A stretch of 64,000 nucleotides of DNA from Chitinophaga eiseniae. Its GTDB lineage: Bacteria; Bacteroidota; Bacteroidia; Chitinophagales; Chitinophagaceae. The DNA lies in NCBI RefSeq assembly GCF_900167135.1, contig NZ_FUWZ01000001.1, positions 682,001-746,000 on the forward strand, in the 5' to 3' direction. Of the stretch, positions 51,229-61,850 are shown piece after piece. A model generated the notes under the pieces. That model worked only from the letters and a program-made list of their open reading frames with translations, was not told the origin of the DNA and made no database searches. Both the position numbers and the translations under genes were made by a program. Each line of letters opens with the position of its first letter. The stretch's first letter is position 1.

Positions 51229-54093
51229 TTACGCTACAGATTCCTCGTAGGCACTTACTGGTTCGCAGGTGCAGATCAGGTTTCTGTCGCCGTGAGTGTT
51301 GTTCACACGGCTTACGGAAGGCCAGAATTTATTGGCTTTCACATATTCCAGCGGGTAAGCTGCCTGCTGACGGCCGTAAGGACGGTTCCATTCATCGGCT
51401 GTGATCACGTGCTGGGTATGAGGCGCGTTTTTAAGTACGTTGTTTTGTTTGTCGGCAGTACCTTCTTCCACGGCGCGGATCTCTTCGCGGATCGCCAGCA
51501 GGGCGTCGCAGAAGCGGTCCAGTTCACCTTTGTCCTCACTTTCGGTAGGCTCTATCATGATGGTGCCCGGTACCGGGAAGCTCATGGTAGGAGCGTGGAA
51601 ACCGTAGTCCATCAGGCGTTTGGCCACATCTTCCGCTTCAATGCCGGCAGATGCTTTAAACGGACGGAGATCTACGATGAACTCGTGGGCGCAGGTGCCG
51701 TTCACACCGGTGTACAGGATATCGTATGCTTTCTCCAGTCTCGCCTTCATGTAGTTGGCATTCAGGATAGCATATTCGGAAGCCTGTTTCACGCCGGTGT
51801 TGCCGAGCATGCGGATATAAGCGTAAGAAATGAGCAGGATGCTGGCAGAACCAAACGGTGCTGCAGATACGGCATGGGATACTTTACCGTTGTTCAGTTC
51901 CACGTGACCTGGCAGGAATGGTGTCAGGTGTTTGGCCACACAGATGGGGCCCATGCCGGGACCGCCGCCACCGTGGGGGATAGCGAAGGTTTTGTGCAGG
52001 TTCAGGTGGCACACGTCTGCGCCGATGATACCCGGAGCGGTGAGGCCTACCTGGGCGTTCATATTGGCGCCGTCCATATATACCTGGCCGCCGTGTTCAT
52101 GGATGGTGGCACAGATTTCTTTCACTGATTCTTCATATACACCGTAGGTGGAAGGATAAGTGATCATGATACCGGCGAGGTCTTTGGCATGTAAAGCAGC
52201 TTTGGCTTTCAGGTCGGTCACGTCGATGTAACCGTTTTCCAGTGCTTTTACCACTACTACCTTGAAACCAGCCATTACTGCAGATGCGGGGTTGGTACCG
52301 TGGGCGCTGATAGGGATCAGCATCACGTTACGGTGTCCTTCACCTCTGCTTTGGTGATATTGACGGATCACCAGCAGACCAGCGTATTCGCCCTGAGCGC
52401 CGCTGTTAGGCTGCAGGCTGCACGCGTCGAAACCGGTGATCTGGCTGAGGTATTCGCCCAGTTCGGAAGTCATTTGCAGGTAACCGCCGGCCTGTTCTTT
52501 CGGGGCAAACGGGTGCATCTTGCTCCAGTGGGCCCAGCTCAGCGGGATCATTTCGGAGGCTGCATTCAGCTTCATGGTGCAGGAACCGAGGGAGATCATC
52601 GACGTGTTCAGTGACAGGTCTTTGTTTTCCAGCATTTTCAGGTAACGCATCATCAGCGATTCGCTGTGGTAGCTGTTGAAGACCGGGTGCTGCAGATAAG
52701 CGGAGGCACGTTCCAGACCAGCCGGGATAGCGGCTTTGCTGTTGGAAACACCGGCTGCGTCCACACTACCGGCACCGAATACACGGAGAATATCGTTAAC
52801 GTCGGTGATGGTGGCGGTTTCATCGAGAGAGATGCCAACCTGGCCATTGGCGAAATAACGGAAGTTGATACCAGCTGCTTCAGCGGCTGCTTTCACATCG
52901 CCGGCGCCTTCCACCACGATGGTGTCGAAGAAGCTGCCTGCGGCCAGTTTCAGTCCTTTGGCCTGTAATTTTTCTGCCAGCGCAGCAGTGAGCAACGCTA
53001 CACGGGTAGCGATGTTCTTCAGTCCCTCAGGGCCATGGTACACGGCGTACATTGCCGCCATATTGGCCAGCAGGGCCTGTGCTGTACAGATATTGGAAGT
53101 TGCTTTTTCGCGTTTGATATGCTGTTCACGGGTCTGCAGCGCCATACGCAGGGCACGCTGACCTTGTGCGTCGATGCTAACACCAATGATGCGGCCGGGA
53201 ATAGAACGTTTGAAGTCGTCTTTCACGGAGAAGAAAGCCGCGTGAGGACCACCAAAGCCCAAAGGAACACCAAAACGTTGGGCAGAGCCGAAGGCTGCGT
53301 CTGCACCCAGTTCACCCGGAGAAGCCAGCAGCGTCAATGCCAGCAGGTCGGTGGCTACGCCAACAAAAGCGCCCACGGCATGTACTTTCTGAATAAACTC
53401 CTGGTAATCTTCAACACCACCCACATTGTTGGGGTATTGAATCAGCGCGCCAAAGTAGTCGGCGTCGAACTGCGCGGTTTTGTAATCACCCACCACCACT
53501 TCAATGTTCAGTGGTGTAGCACGGGTCTGGATAACGTCCAGCGTTTGGGGATAAACGTTGGTATCTACAAAAAACTTAGGCCTGGTTACATGGTCATGGT
53601 CTTTGTTGAGGGCGTTGAAGAACATGGTCATTGCTTCAGCCGCTGCAGTAGCTTCATCCAGCAGTGACGCATTGGAAATCGGTAAGCCCGTCAGGTCGCT
53701 GACCATCGTCTGGTAGTTCAGCAGGCTTTCCAGCCGTCCCTGTGAAATCTCTGCCTGGTACGGCGTGTACTGCGTGTACCATCCCGGGTTCTCAAATACG
53801 TTGCGCAGGATCACGCTCGGCGTGATCGTGTCGAAATAACCCTGGCCAATGTAATTACGCATTACCTTGTTCTTCAGGGAAATTTCTTTCAGATGGCGTA
53901 GGTAGTCGCTCTCGCTCATCGCTGCCGGAACAGCCAGCGGGTGTTGCATACGGATGGCGCCTGGAACAGTTTTGTTGATCAGCTCATCCAGGTTGGCAAT
54001 GCCAATGCTTTCCAGCATCTGGTTCTTCTCAGCTTCATTCGGACCAATGTGACGGTGCACGAATTCAATTTGTTGGATATCAAAAAGATTCAT
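51229..54093 (-). CDS. gcvP: Glycine dehydrogenase (decarboxylating), P-protein
   Basis: The P-protein of the glycine cleavage system: decarboxylates glycine and passes the aminomethyl group to H-protein. 954 aa, the long single-chain (dimeric-type) form. The PLP lysine is in [15 protein letters not shown] (about residue 700). Other motifs are MIGQG-like [29 protein letters not shown] and [12 protein letters not shown]. The ATG at 54093 (MNLFDIQQ) is used; an upstream start would add 18 hydrophobic residues and overlap its promoter. gcvT and gcvH are not in the window. Confidence 0.97.
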   Translation of the reverse strand: MNLFDIQQIEFVHRHIGPNEAEKNQMLESIGIANLDELINKTVPGAIRMQHPLAVPAAMSESDYLRHLKEISLKNKVMRNYIGQGYFDTITPSVILRNVFENPGWYTQYTPYQAEISQGRLESLLNYQTMVSDLTGLPISNASLLDEATAAAEAMTMFFNALNKDHDHVTRPKFFVDTNVYPQTLDVIQTRATPLNIEVVVGDYKTAQFDADYFGALIQYPNNVGGVEDYQEFIQKVHAVGAFVGVATDLLALTLLASPGELGADAAFGSAQRFGVPLGFGGPHAAFFSVKDDFKRSIPGRIIGVSIDAQGQRALRMALQTREQHIKREKATSNICTAQALLANMAAMYAVYHGPEGLKNIATRVALLTAALAEKLQAKGLKLAAGSFFDTIVVEGAGDVKAAAEAAGINFRYFANGQVGISLDETATITDVNDILRVFGAGSVDAAGVSNSKAAIPAGLERASAYLQHPVFNSYHSESLMMRYLKMLENKDLSLNTSMISLGSCTMKLNAASEMIPLSWAHWSKMHPFAPKEQAGGYLQMTSELGEYLSQITGFDACSLQPNSGAQGEYAGLLVIRQYHQSRGEGHRNVMLIPISAHGTNPASAVMAGFKVVVVKALENGYIDVTDLKAKAALHAKDLAGIMITYPSTYGVYEESVKEICATIHEHGGQVYMDGANMNAQVGLTAPGIIGADVCHLNLHKTFAIPHGGGGPGMGPICVAKHLTPFLPGHVELNNGKVSHAVSAAPFGSASILLISYAYIRMLGNTGVKQASEYAILNANYMKARLEKAYDILYTGVNGTCAHEFIVDLRPFKASAGIEAEDVAKRLMDYGFHAPTMSFPVPGTIMIEPTESEDKGELDRFCDALLAIREEIRAVEEGTADKQNNVLKNAPHTQHVITADEWNRPYGRQQAAYPLEYVKANKFWPSVSRVNNTHGDRNLICTCEPVSAYEESVA

Positions 54094-54123
54094 GATGTAA
54101 GCAGGTATTAGAAATAGAATGCG

Positions 54124-54155
54124 CAAAGCTATGCAGATTTTAAGCAACCGCCAAA
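54124..54155 (-). promoter_or_regulatory. gcvP promoter
   Basis: Minus strand: TTTG (54155-54152), 20 bases, TAGCTTTG (54131-54124). Full -33/-7 fit, transcription start near 54117. No riboswitch-like fold is evident in the 24 bases before the ATG. Confidence 0.7.
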
Positions 54156-54221
54156 CAACGGCCCTGAGAGATGGAAAACAGTGATAAATGATACCACCCC
54201 CCGGATGCCTACTGTCATGAT

Positions 54222-54250
54222 TTTGTCCACCGGGTATTTGCTTATCTTTG
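54222..54250 (+). promoter_or_regulatory. Promoter placing transcription start near the ATG
   Basis: TTTG (54222-54225), 17 bases, TATCTTTG (54243-54250). The ATG at 54256 lies only 5 bases after the -7 box, so the transcript is likely leaderless or nearly so. Confidence 0.65.
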
Positions 54251-54255
54251 CAGCA

Positions 54256-54750
54256 ATGAGCAAGATTTTAGAAGATTGGGAACAGAAGGCCAAAGACAAA
54301 CAAAAGGCCAATAAACAATTTCTGCAGAAACTGCAGACCCGCCGCGGCAAAGGGGTGGAAAAACTCCTGCCGGACCTTCATGAGGAAGCCTTCAGCCATA
54401 TCGACTGCATGGACTGCGCCCGCTGCTGCAAGTCTATCAGCCCCCGCTTTAAAGCACCGGACATCAAAAGGATCTCCAAATACCTGGGCATGAAAGAAGG
54501 CGCTTTTATTGAGACTTACCTGCGTATAGACAAAGATGAGGATTATGTGGTGAAATCAAGCCCCTGCCCGTTTTTAGGGGGAGATAACGGCTGCAGCATC
54601 TACGACGTGCGCCCGGGCGACTGCGCTAACTATCCGTATACCGACAGCTATGATTTTTTCAAACGGCCCAATATCACCTACGAAAACAGCACCATCTGTC
54701 CCGCCGTGTTTTACATATTGGAAAAGTTGAAAGACACTATGAAAATGTAG
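54256..54750 (+). CDS. YkgJ-family cysteine cluster protein
   Basis: 164 aa from the ATG at 54256. A basic helical N-terminus (about 1-40) precedes the cysteine cluster: [10 protein letters not shown] (about 51-60), then [25 protein letters not shown] (Cys pairs at about 104-125) and a final Cys about residue 152. This arrangement is that of a zinc- or iron-sulfur-binding CxxCxxC type protein. Function unknown. The TAG stop is the first part of a repeat shared with the end of lipB. Upstream ATGs (for example 54181) precede the promoter and are rejected. Confidence 0.88.
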   Translation: MSKILEDWEQKAKDKQKANKQFLQKLQTRRGKGVEKLLPDLHEEAFSHIDCMDCARCCKSISPRFKAPDIKRISKYLGMKEGAFIETYLRIDKDEDYVVKSSPCPFLGGDNGCSIYDVRPGDCANYPYTDSYDFFKRPNITYENSTICPAVFYILEKLKDTMKM

Positions 54751-54836
54751 GAATTTTTTGATTTACTGATTTTCTGATGTCCGCGATTTTAATCCCAGAA
54801 ATTCCAAAATCCGTAAATCAAAAAAATGCCTAAATC
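54748..54836. repeat. Imperfect palindrome of family A
   Basis: It starts TAGGAATTTTTTGATTTAC, identical over 19 bases to the repeat after lipB (8567-8585); in both cases the TAG is the stop codon of the gene. The right side holds GTAAATCAAAAAAAT. It lies between convergent genes with their stops 88 bases apart. Confidence 0.75.
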
Positions 54837-54838
54837 TG

Positions 54839-56098
54839 TTACGGTTTGAGATCCAGCTTACGCATGGCCGGACTGATAACATAGGTGGTGACCACCACGG
54901 CCAGCGTAACACAACCGCCAAACACCACAGAGGTAACCAGGCCCAGTTTCCTGGCCATAAAGCCGCTCTCAAAAGCACCCAGCTCATTGGAGGAACCCAC
55001 GAACATGGAACTTACAGCAGCCACGCGGCCGCGCATATCGTCCGGCGTCTTCAGCTGAAGAATTGTCTGGCGGATGATCACACTGATGCCATCCAGCGCT
55101 CCGCTGACCAGCAACGCGGCCATAGACAGCCAGAAGCTGGTAGAGAGACCAAAGATTATAATGGTCAGGCCAAACCCAAACACGGCAGCCAGCAGTTTAA
55201 TACCCGGTTTGTTGACCAGTGGCCGGTGCGCTATGATGAACATGGTGATCAGCGCGCCCACCGCAGGAGCGGAACGTAACAGTCCATACCCCAGCGAGCC
55301 TACGTGCAGCACATCTGTGGCAAAAGCCGGTAACATCGCCACCGCCCCGCCAAACAACACGGCAAACATATCCAGCGCCATGGCTCCAAGTACTACTTTG
55401 GTCCTCCATACAAAACGCATCCCGCTGGTAAGACCCTGGAAGAACGTTTCTCCCCGCTCCTGATAATAAATAGGTTTGGGCTTGATCAATATCAGGCTGT
55501 AAAGCGGTGCGAGGAAAACGGCCACCACCAGCAACATAGACCAGTGGACGCCGAACCAGTAGATACAAAGCCCGCCCAGCGCAGGTCCCAGCACGCCGCC
55601 GATCTGCCAGGCAGAACTGCTCCAGGTGGAAGCATTGGCATATAATGCGCGGGGCACCAGTAAAGACAGCAGGGAAAAATTAGATGGACTCACAAAAGCC
55701 CGCACCACACCGCCGGTAAATACCAGGAAGTAGATCGATATCAATATCCAGTGGGTAGACATGCCCGCCACCGCTCTGTCCCACGTGAGCAAAAATAAAC
55801 CGGTACTGATAAAAAGATAGGCGATCACACATTTCAGCAACAGGCCACGCTTCTCGCGCTTGTCTACCAGGTGCCCGGCAAAAGGCGCCAGCGTAACAGC
55901 AGGGATGACCTCAGACAATCCGATGAACCCCAGGGAAAGCGGGTCGTGGGAGAGGGCATATACTTTCCATTCGATGATGGCAAACTGCATGGCCAGCGCA
56001 AATACCAGCGCAAAGCGGATGACCAGATAGTAGTTAAACTCCTTGTAGCGTAGCGAAGCGTATGGGTCGTTTCTGGGTGTAGAGGCCGTTGTGTCCAA
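54839..56098 (-). CDS. MFS transporter
   Basis: Major facilitator superfamily permease, 419 aa with about 12 transmembrane helices (first about 28-48). The loop between helices 2 and 3 has GHLVDKREKRG (about 73-83), the usual MFS motif A position. The sequence of the domain matches the MFS_3/Bacteroidota multidrug-exporter-like group; substrate unknown. The N-terminus (TTASTPRNDPYASLRYKEFNYYL) is polar, as usual. Both ends are set apart by its own gaps, so a single-gene unit is likely. Confidence 0.87.
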   Translation of the reverse strand: MDTTASTPRNDPYASLRYKEFNYYLVIRFALVFALAMQFAIIEWKVYALSHDPLSLGFIGLSEVIPAVTLAPFAGHLVDKREKRGLLLKCVIAYLFISTGLFLLTWDRAVAGMSTHWILISIYFLVFTGGVVRAFVSPSNFSLLSLLVPRALYANASTWSSSAWQIGGVLGPALGGLCIYWFGVHWSMLLVVAVFLAPLYSLILIKPKPIYYQERGETFFQGLTSGMRFVWRTKVVLGAMALDMFAVLFGGAVAMLPAFATDVLHVGSLGYGLLRSAPAVGALITMFIIAHRPLVNKPGIKLLAAVFGFGLTIIIFGLSTSFWLSMAALLVSGALDGISVIIRQTILQLKTPDDMRGRVAAVSSMFVGSSNELGAFESGFMARKLGLVTSVVFGGCVTLAVVVTTYVISPAMRKLDLKP

Positions 56099-56207
56099 GC
56101 GGGTGTAATTTCCTGCTAAGGTAAAAAGCAGCAGGGAAAAAGCAAAAAGTCATCAGTGAAGGAATAATAATCCGCTATTTTTAGTGCTTCTTAAATTCCG
56201 CACTACT

Positions 56208-57431
56208 ATGAAAATACGAGGGTTGTTATGTGGGATGTTCATTCCCCTGTTAGTCGCCCATGCCGCCTGCGCCGGAGATCCTGGCAAAGCGGCGCCTCCT
56301 GCCAGAAAAGCGAGGCTGCAACTGGTTACAGATAAGTTTATTTCCCCGGTGAATATGGCCGTGCCGCATGACGGTACAGGCCGGTTGTTTTTCTGCCAGA
56401 AGGAAGGAAAGGTATGGATCGTGGACAGGAAAGGCAACCAGCTGCAGACGCCCTTTCTGGACGTAAGCGGGGATATGGTGAAGGTCAATCCAGCCTACGA
56501 CGAAAGAGGTTTGCTGGGCATGGCTTTTCATCCCGACTTCAAAAAGAACCGCAAATTTTATGTGTATTACAGCGCCCCGGTGCCTAACCCGGTCAAACGG
56601 GTGCTGGACCACAAAAGCCGCCTGGTGGAGTTTACCGCATCCGCCACCAATCCGAACGCGGCCGATCCGGCCTCCAAACGGGTGCTGATGGAGATCGACC
56701 AGCCAGAGTCCAACCACAACGGTGGCCAGCTGGCCTTCGGCCGTGACGGCTACCTCTACATCGGCCTGGGCGACGGTGGCGGCGGCGGAGACAAACACGG
56801 CGCCGCCGGCAACGGGCAGGACCTCGGCACCGTGCTGGGAAAAATACTGCGTATAGACGTGAATGGTACTCCCTATAAAGTGCCGGCTGACAATCCGTTT
56901 GTAAAAACAGCCGGAGCAAAGCCGGAAATATGGGCCTATGGCCTGCGTAACCCGTGGCGCTTCTCTTTCGACAGATCTACCGGTCAACTGTTTGCCGGCG
57001 ACGTGGGACAAGCCAAATATGAAGAGGTGGACATCATCACCAAAGGCGGCAACTATGGTTGGCGCATCATGGAGGGGTATCATGAATTCAATGTCCCCGC
57101 TGGTACAAACCGCAACAAACTGCTGCCCCCGATACACGAGTACGACCACGATCTGGGCATCAGCATCACCGGAGGGTATGTGTATAGGGGAAACGCTATC
57201 CCCTCCCTGAAAGGACTTTATATTTTCGGCGATTACAACGGGAAAACATTTGTGCTGGCGCAGAAAGGGAATAAATGGGAACGCGCCGACCTGGAGCTGT
57301 CTGGCCGCCCTGCGGATAACCCCTTCATTCTCAGCTGGGGAGAAGATGAGCAGGGAGAAATCTATATGCTCACCAGTATGTCTACCAAAGACGGCTTCAA
57401 AGGCGCAGTGTATAAGCTGGTCAGGGAATAG
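56208..57431 (+). CDS. PQQ-dependent sugar dehydrogenase (soluble aldose dehydrogenase-like), exported
   Basis: 407 aa, six-bladed beta-propeller type. Signal peptide about 1-22 (CGMFIPLLVAHAACAG); Cys near its end could make it a lipoprotein. Features: VNMAVPHDGTGRLFFCQKEG (blade 1), DERGLLGMAFHPDF with the catalytic His region (about 107-120), ESNHNGGQLAFGRDGYLYIG, and YGLRNPWRFSFD. Oxidises sugars at the periplasmic side with PQQ, though PQQ synthesis genes are not in the window; some relatives are not PQQ enzymes. Followed by a 69-bp-arm inverted repeat at 57433. Confidence 0.87.
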   Translation: MKIRGLLCGMFIPLLVAHAACAGDPGKAAPPARKARLQLVTDKFISPVNMAVPHDGTGRLFFCQKEGKVWIVDRKGNQLQTPFLDVSGDMVKVNPAYDERGLLGMAFHPDFKKNRKFYVYYSAPVPNPVKRVLDHKSRLVEFTASATNPNAADPASKRVLMEIDQPESNHNGGQLAFGRDGYLYIGLGDGGGGGDKHGAAGNGQDLGTVLGKILRIDVNGTPYKVPADNPFVKTAGAKPEIWAYGLRNPWRFSFDRSTGQLFAGDVGQAKYEEVDIITKGGNYGWRIMEGYHEFNVPAGTNRNKLLPPIHEYDHDLGISITGGYVYRGNAIPSLKGLYIFGDYNGKTFVLAQKGNKWERADLELSGRPADNPFILSWGEDEQGEIYMLTSMSTKDGFKGAVYKLVRE

Positions 57432-57432
57432 C

Positions 57433-57677
57433 TTCTCGCAAAGACGCTAAGTTTTTTGGCTTGTTTTTAAGTTGAAATTTAAGAACGCAAAGGAGCGGAG
57501 ACCGCCTTATATGATTTTGTTTTATTTTTATTCAGAATTAACAACCAGTGCATATGAGTGTAAATGGTATAAATACGATTGATCAACCATGATCTGACTG
57601 ATATGTGATCTCCGCTCCTTTGCGTTCTTAAATTTCAACTTAAAAACAAGCCAAAAAACTTAGCGTCTTTGCGAGAA
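57433..57677. repeat. Perfect 69-bp inverted repeat with 107-base centre (family B)
   Basis: Arms 57433-57501 and 57609-57677 are exact complements over all 69 positions, the longest palindrome in the window. The arm ends in GCAAAGGAGCGGAGA, shared with the repeat at 44527. The centre (57502-57608) is AT-rich and unrelated to other repeats seen. It starts 1 base after the stop of the sugar dehydrogenase gene. The rest of the 57432-57793 gap holds a TATATTTG -7 box (57754-57761) for the next gene. Confidence 0.92.
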
Positions 57678-57793
57678 ACCCCTCCTTCCGACCGTTTGGC
57701 CCAATTTTTTGTTAAAAGGAAATAATTTCAAGTGGCAACGGACGATTTTATTTTATATTTGATCAGACAACGTTTACGTTAATAGAGATACAT

Positions 57794-59917
57794 ATGAGAC
57801 TGAAAGTGATTATCCCGGTTGTGCTCCTCAGCATATCCGCCGGTGTGTTGGCTTTTAACAAGCTAGGCCATGCAGACGATCCCCCTGGCCGTTACGAAGT
57901 CATCATGAACCTGGTAGGCCAGATGCTGAAGGAAGGGCACTACCAACCCAAATCCATCGATGACGCCTTCTCCAAAGAGGTTTTCAATAAATATGTGCGC
58001 AGCCTGGACGTGGAAAAGAAATTTTTCCTCAAATCAGACATCACCCGTCTGGAACCGCTGGCCACCCATATTGACGACGAATTGAAAGGTGCTCCGGTAG
58101 ACTGTTTCCGCAATATCAACACCATCATCAAACAGCGGGTGGCGGAAGCGGCAGCCATCTACCCGGAACTGCTCTCCAAACCGTTCGACTTCACCGTGGA
58201 CGAGAAAGTGACCCTCGACCCCGAAAAGCTGGATTACCCGGCCGACGAGAACGCACGGAAAGAAGCCTGGCGCAAAGTGCTGAAATACCGTACGCTCGAA
58301 AAGCTGACGGACCTCCAGGAGCTGAGAGACAAAGCCAAAGACGGCGACAGCGCTAAATCCAAAACCGACGCCCAGCTGGAAAGCGAAGCCCGCGTGAAAG
58401 TAAAACAGCTGTACGACCGCTATTTTGAGCGTCTGAAAAACAGGCAAAACGACAACGATCGCTTCAACTTATACGTGAATGCCATTACCACCACGATGGA
58501 CCCGCATACCGACTACTTCCCGCCGGATGAAAAACGTGCCTTCGAAGAGCAGATGGCCGGTAAATTCTTCGGTATCGGTGCACAGCTGAAAGAAGAAGGC
58601 GACCGCATCAAAGTGATCAGCATCGTGACAGGCAGCCCCAGCTGGAAACAAGGCCAGCTGAAAGCCAACGACGTGATCCAGAAAGTAGCACAGGGCAACG
58701 CTGAGCCAGTGGACATCACCGGCTATCCTGTAGAAGACGCCGTGAAACTGATCCGCGGTAAAAAAGGCACCCCGGTGAAACTGACCGTGAAAAGTGTGGA
58801 CGGCACCATCAAAGACATTACCATCGTCCGCGATGAAATCGTAACAGAAGAAACTTTTGCGAAATCCGCCATCATCAATGGCCAGCATAAAATCGGGTAT
58901 ATCTACCTGCCGGAATTCTATGCCGACTTCAACGACCGCAACGGCGCCCGCAGCGCGGAAGACGTAGCCAAAGAAGTGGCCAAACTGAAAGCCGAAAAAG
59001 TAGAAGGTATCATCCTCGATCTGCGCTTCAACGGCGGCGGCTCCCTCCAGGACGTAGTACAGATGGCCGGCCTCTTTATTCCGGAAGGTCCTGTGGTACA
59101 GGTACGCTCCAGAGGCGGTGATGCAGTTGTACTGCGCGACCGTGATAAAAACGTGCAATACGATGGCCCGCTGGCAATCATGGTCAATGAATACAGCGCC
59201 TCCGCTTCTGAAATCATGGCTGCTGCCATGCAGGACTATAAACGCGCCGTGATCATCGGTAGTGGCCAAACATTCGGTAAAGGCACAGTACAACGGCTGT
59301 TCAACCTCGACGATTTCTACCCGGTAAAAGACGGCGGCAGCCTCGGCGCGCTGAAACTGACCCAGCAGAAATTCTACCGGGCCAACGGCGGCTCCACCCA
59401 GCTGAAAGGCGTAGCTTCCGATGTAGTACTGCCGGATCCATACTATGATGTGGCAGAACGTAAAGACAGCGACGCGCTGGCATGGGACGAAATTCCCCGC
59501 GCAGCACTCACACCATGGATTAACCCGGTGCCGACAGAAGCGCTGAAAAAGAACAGCGAGAAAAGAATGGCCAACAGCCCGGCTTTCAAACTGCTCAACG
59601 AAAATCTGAACACGCTCAAAAAACTGGAAAAGCAGGAGACCTATTCACTGAACCTGCAGACCTTTAAGTCTGAACAGAAAAGCAACAGCGCCGCCTTGAA
59701 AAAATATGACGCTGTAAATGATAAGGTGAAAGAACTGAGCATTGTGAACATCAGGTCAGACATGGAAAAACTCGGCAATGACTCCTCCAAGATCGCACGT
59801 AATAAAGACTGGATCAAGGTAAGGACCAAAGACATCTACCTCGATGAAGCCGTAAATGTGATGAACGATCTGATTGCCATGTCACTGCCGAAGATGGAAC
59901 GCAAACCTAACCGGTAA
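57794..59917 (+). CDS. Carboxy-terminal processing protease (Tsp/Prc type, S41)
   Basis: 707 aa. Signal peptide or anchor about 1-20 (VIIPVVLLSISAGVLAF). An N-terminal helical domain (about 25-215) is followed by a PDZ domain (about 245-330, GIGAQLKEEGDRIKVISIVTGSPS) and the S41 catalytic domain with the Ser/Lys dyad in NEYSASASEIMAA and FGKGTVQ (about 455-500). The C-terminal extension (about 560-707) is the Tsp-type domain. Degrades or trims periplasmic proteins from their C-termini. A second S41 protease lies convergent at 60041. Confidence 0.92.
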   Translation: MRLKVIIPVVLLSISAGVLAFNKLGHADDPPGRYEVIMNLVGQMLKEGHYQPKSIDDAFSKEVFNKYVRSLDVEKKFFLKSDITRLEPLATHIDDELKGAPVDCFRNINTIIKQRVAEAAAIYPELLSKPFDFTVDEKVTLDPEKLDYPADENARKEAWRKVLKYRTLEKLTDLQELRDKAKDGDSAKSKTDAQLESEARVKVKQLYDRYFERLKNRQNDNDRFNLYVNAITTTMDPHTDYFPPDEKRAFEEQMAGKFFGIGAQLKEEGDRIKVISIVTGSPSWKQGQLKANDVIQKVAQGNAEPVDITGYPVEDAVKLIRGKKGTPVKLTVKSVDGTIKDITIVRDEIVTEETFAKSAIINGQHKIGYIYLPEFYADFNDRNGARSAEDVAKEVAKLKAEKVEGIILDLRFNGGGSLQDVVQMAGLFIPEGPVVQVRSRGGDAVVLRDRDKNVQYDGPLAIMVNEYSASASEIMAAAMQDYKRAVIIGSGQTFGKGTVQRLFNLDDFYPVKDGGSLGALKLTQQKFYRANGGSTQLKGVASDVVLPDPYYDVAERKDSDALAWDEIPRAALTPWINPVPTEALKKNSEKRMANSPAFKLLNENLNTLKKLEKQETYSLNLQTFKSEQKSNSAALKKYDAVNDKVKELSIVNIRSDMEKLGNDSSKIARNKDWIKVRTKDIYLDEAVNVMNDLIAMSLPKMERKPNR

Positions 59918-59927
59918 GAGAATACAT

Positions 59928-59974
59928 AAAAAGCGAACCGCCCATTGATCCTGTCAGTGGGCGGTTCGCTTTTT
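59928..59974. terminator. Bidirectional terminator between two S41 protease genes
   Basis: A 17-bp perfect stem (59928-59944 with 59958-59974), AAAAAGCGAACCGCCCA and its complement, closes both convergent genes. Confidence 0.92.
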
Positions 59975-60040
59975 AGTAGTAATATGTTGGATTCGCTTAC
60001 ATCTCCGCTTGATCAGAAGAGTCAGCAACAATCATCGTCG

Positions 60041-61642
60041 TCATTTGCTGCGGTTAAGTTCTTCCAGCGCTTTCTTCACCACCGGATCGGTAGCATTGAT
60101 CGTTTCATAGAATCCTTCCGTGCGGTACAACTGGCGGGCCAGCATGGCTTTCAGGCGGGTCCTGATTTCAGTGTCGTCATGACCGCTGAGTTGCTGAAGA
60201 CCGGGTACGCTGTCTTTCTGTGCGTAGGTTTTGAATGCCTCGAACAGGGCAGGGGAGGTCTGGAAGTTTTTCGTGAAATCTTCCGCATCCTTGTATTGCT
60301 TGAAGGCATCTTTGTTGCTGGTGTAGTACTGGTAGGCGAAGTTGCTCAGCGTATTACGTGTATAGATGGCTGTTAGCGTACGGGAGTAGCGGGAGGTATC
60401 GAACGGGACGAAGATGTCCGGGGTGATACCGCCGCCGCCGTATACACGGCGTCCGGAGGCTGTCTTGTAAGGAACGGTATCGGTGATTTTGATACTGTCT
60501 TTGTTGACCAGTTCGCCGTGATGATAACGTTCCATGATATCATCATCATAGGCGGTACCGTTGCCATAAGGTTTCTGGATGCTTCTGCCGGAGGGGATAT
60601 AGTACCGGGCTACGGTGAGGCGGAGGGCGCCGCCGTTGTCCAGGTCGTATTGTTCCTGTACAAGGCCTTTACCGAAGGTACGGCGGCCGATGACAGCGCC
60701 GCGGTCCCAGTCCTGGATGGCGCCGGCGAGTATTTCACTGGCTGAGGCGGAGCCTTCATCGGTGAGGATGGCCAGTGCGCCGCGTTCAAACATGCCGGGA
60801 CGTTTGGTTTTATAGTCGGTGCGGGGATAGTCCTTCCCTTTGGTATATACCACCAGTTTGTTGTCTGTCAGCAGTTCATCGGCGATGCGGATAGCAGCGT
60901 CCATGAAACCGCCGGGGTTCTGGCGTACGTCGATGATCAGTTTTTCCATGCCCTGCTGTTGCAGTTTACGCATGGCTTTCATGAACTCGTCGAAAGTGGT
61001 GGCGGAGAATTTGTTGATTTTGATATAACCGATGCCGGGGGCTGCTATGTAGCTGGCATCGATGCTGTAGATGGGAATGACGCCTCTTTTAATAGGCACC
61101 TGTATCTGTTTCTGCTGGCGCAGCAGGGTGGTGTTGACCATGGAGCCTGCAGGGCCGCGCAGCAGTTTACGGATTTTATCGGGGGTGATACCGTTGCCGG
61201 CCACCAGGCTGTCGTTGACCCGAAGGATCTTATCGCCGGTTTGTACGCCGGCTGCTTCTGAGGGGCCGCCGCTTAGTACGGATATGACATTTACGGTGTC
61301 GGCGGTGATATTGAACTCTACGCCGATGCCCTGGAAATTGCCTTCCATGTCTTCGTTGACAGCCTGCAGCGCGGAAGGGGGAATATAGACAGAGTGCGGA
61401 TCGAGGTGGCTCAGCAGTCCTTCGATGGCTTCCTGTTGTACTTTATCGGCATCCAGTGTATCTACATATTTTGTTTTGATAAGGTCCATCACTTCCTGTA
61501 ACGGTCCCCGGGTGGGTTTGGTGAAGAAAACGGTGGTACCGCCTGTGTTGGACCCGGGCATTTTGTGGCCAAGGAACATCCCAAGGGCCAGCACTACCGC
61601 AAAGAGAAGAGGTAAAAAAACATTCAGCTTCCTGTTTGACAT
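60041..61642 (-). CDS. Carboxy-terminal processing protease (CtpA type, S41)
   Basis: 533 aa. N-terminal anchor or signal (about 6-24), then the S41 N-terminal region, a PDZ domain (about 90-180, GIGVEFNITADTVNVISVLSGGPSEAAG) and the catalytic domain with the Ser/Lys dyad in DEGSASASEILAGAIQD and TFGKGLVQEQ (about 300-345). The C-terminal portion (about 420-533) is typical of Bacteroidota CtpA. Shorter than the Tsp-type neighbour at 57794 and of a different subtype, so the pair is not a recent duplication. Confidence 0.93.
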   Translation of the reverse strand: MSNRKLNVFLPLLFAVVLALGMFLGHKMPGSNTGGTTVFFTKPTRGPLQEVMDLIKTKYVDTLDADKVQQEAIEGLLSHLDPHSVYIPPSALQAVNEDMEGNFQGIGVEFNITADTVNVISVLSGGPSEAAGVQTGDKILRVNDSLVAGNGITPDKIRKLLRGPAGSMVNTTLLRQQKQIQVPIKRGVIPIYSIDASYIAAPGIGYIKINKFSATTFDEFMKAMRKLQQQGMEKLIIDVRQNPGGFMDAAIRIADELLTDNKLVVYTKGKDYPRTDYKTKRPGMFERGALAILTDEGSASASEILAGAIQDWDRGAVIGRRTFGKGLVQEQYDLDNGGALRLTVARYYIPSGRSIQKPYGNGTAYDDDIMERYHHGELVNKDSIKITDTVPYKTASGRRVYGGGGITPDIFVPFDTSRYSRTLTAIYTRNTLSNFAYQYYTSNKDAFKQYKDAEDFTKNFQTSPALFEAFKTYAQKDSVPGLQQLSGHDDTEIRTRLKAMLARQLYRTEGFYETINATDPVVKKALEELNRSK

Positions 61643-61850
61643 AATTTGATTATTATCCCGCTAATTTATGACCAATCTAACCATGTAATATAAGCCGCAG
61701 GCGGAAGGAAATCTGCTGCGCGCATGCATCATCATAGCTTAAACTCGGGGGTGGCATTTGTTTTTATGAAACCCTTTTGTTTAAATTGTGACAAAAATAG
61801 CATAAATCAGGAGCAAACGCTTACGATTCTTTAATTTCATAAATTACAGG

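Noticed and set aside
51121..52128. 335-codon open frame on the plus strand
   Set aside because: Antisense to gcvP and crosses the RidA/gcvP terminator.
57433..57677. Insertion sequence or MITE
   Set aside because: No transposase frame and no target-site duplication at the ends; kept as a palindromic repeat only.
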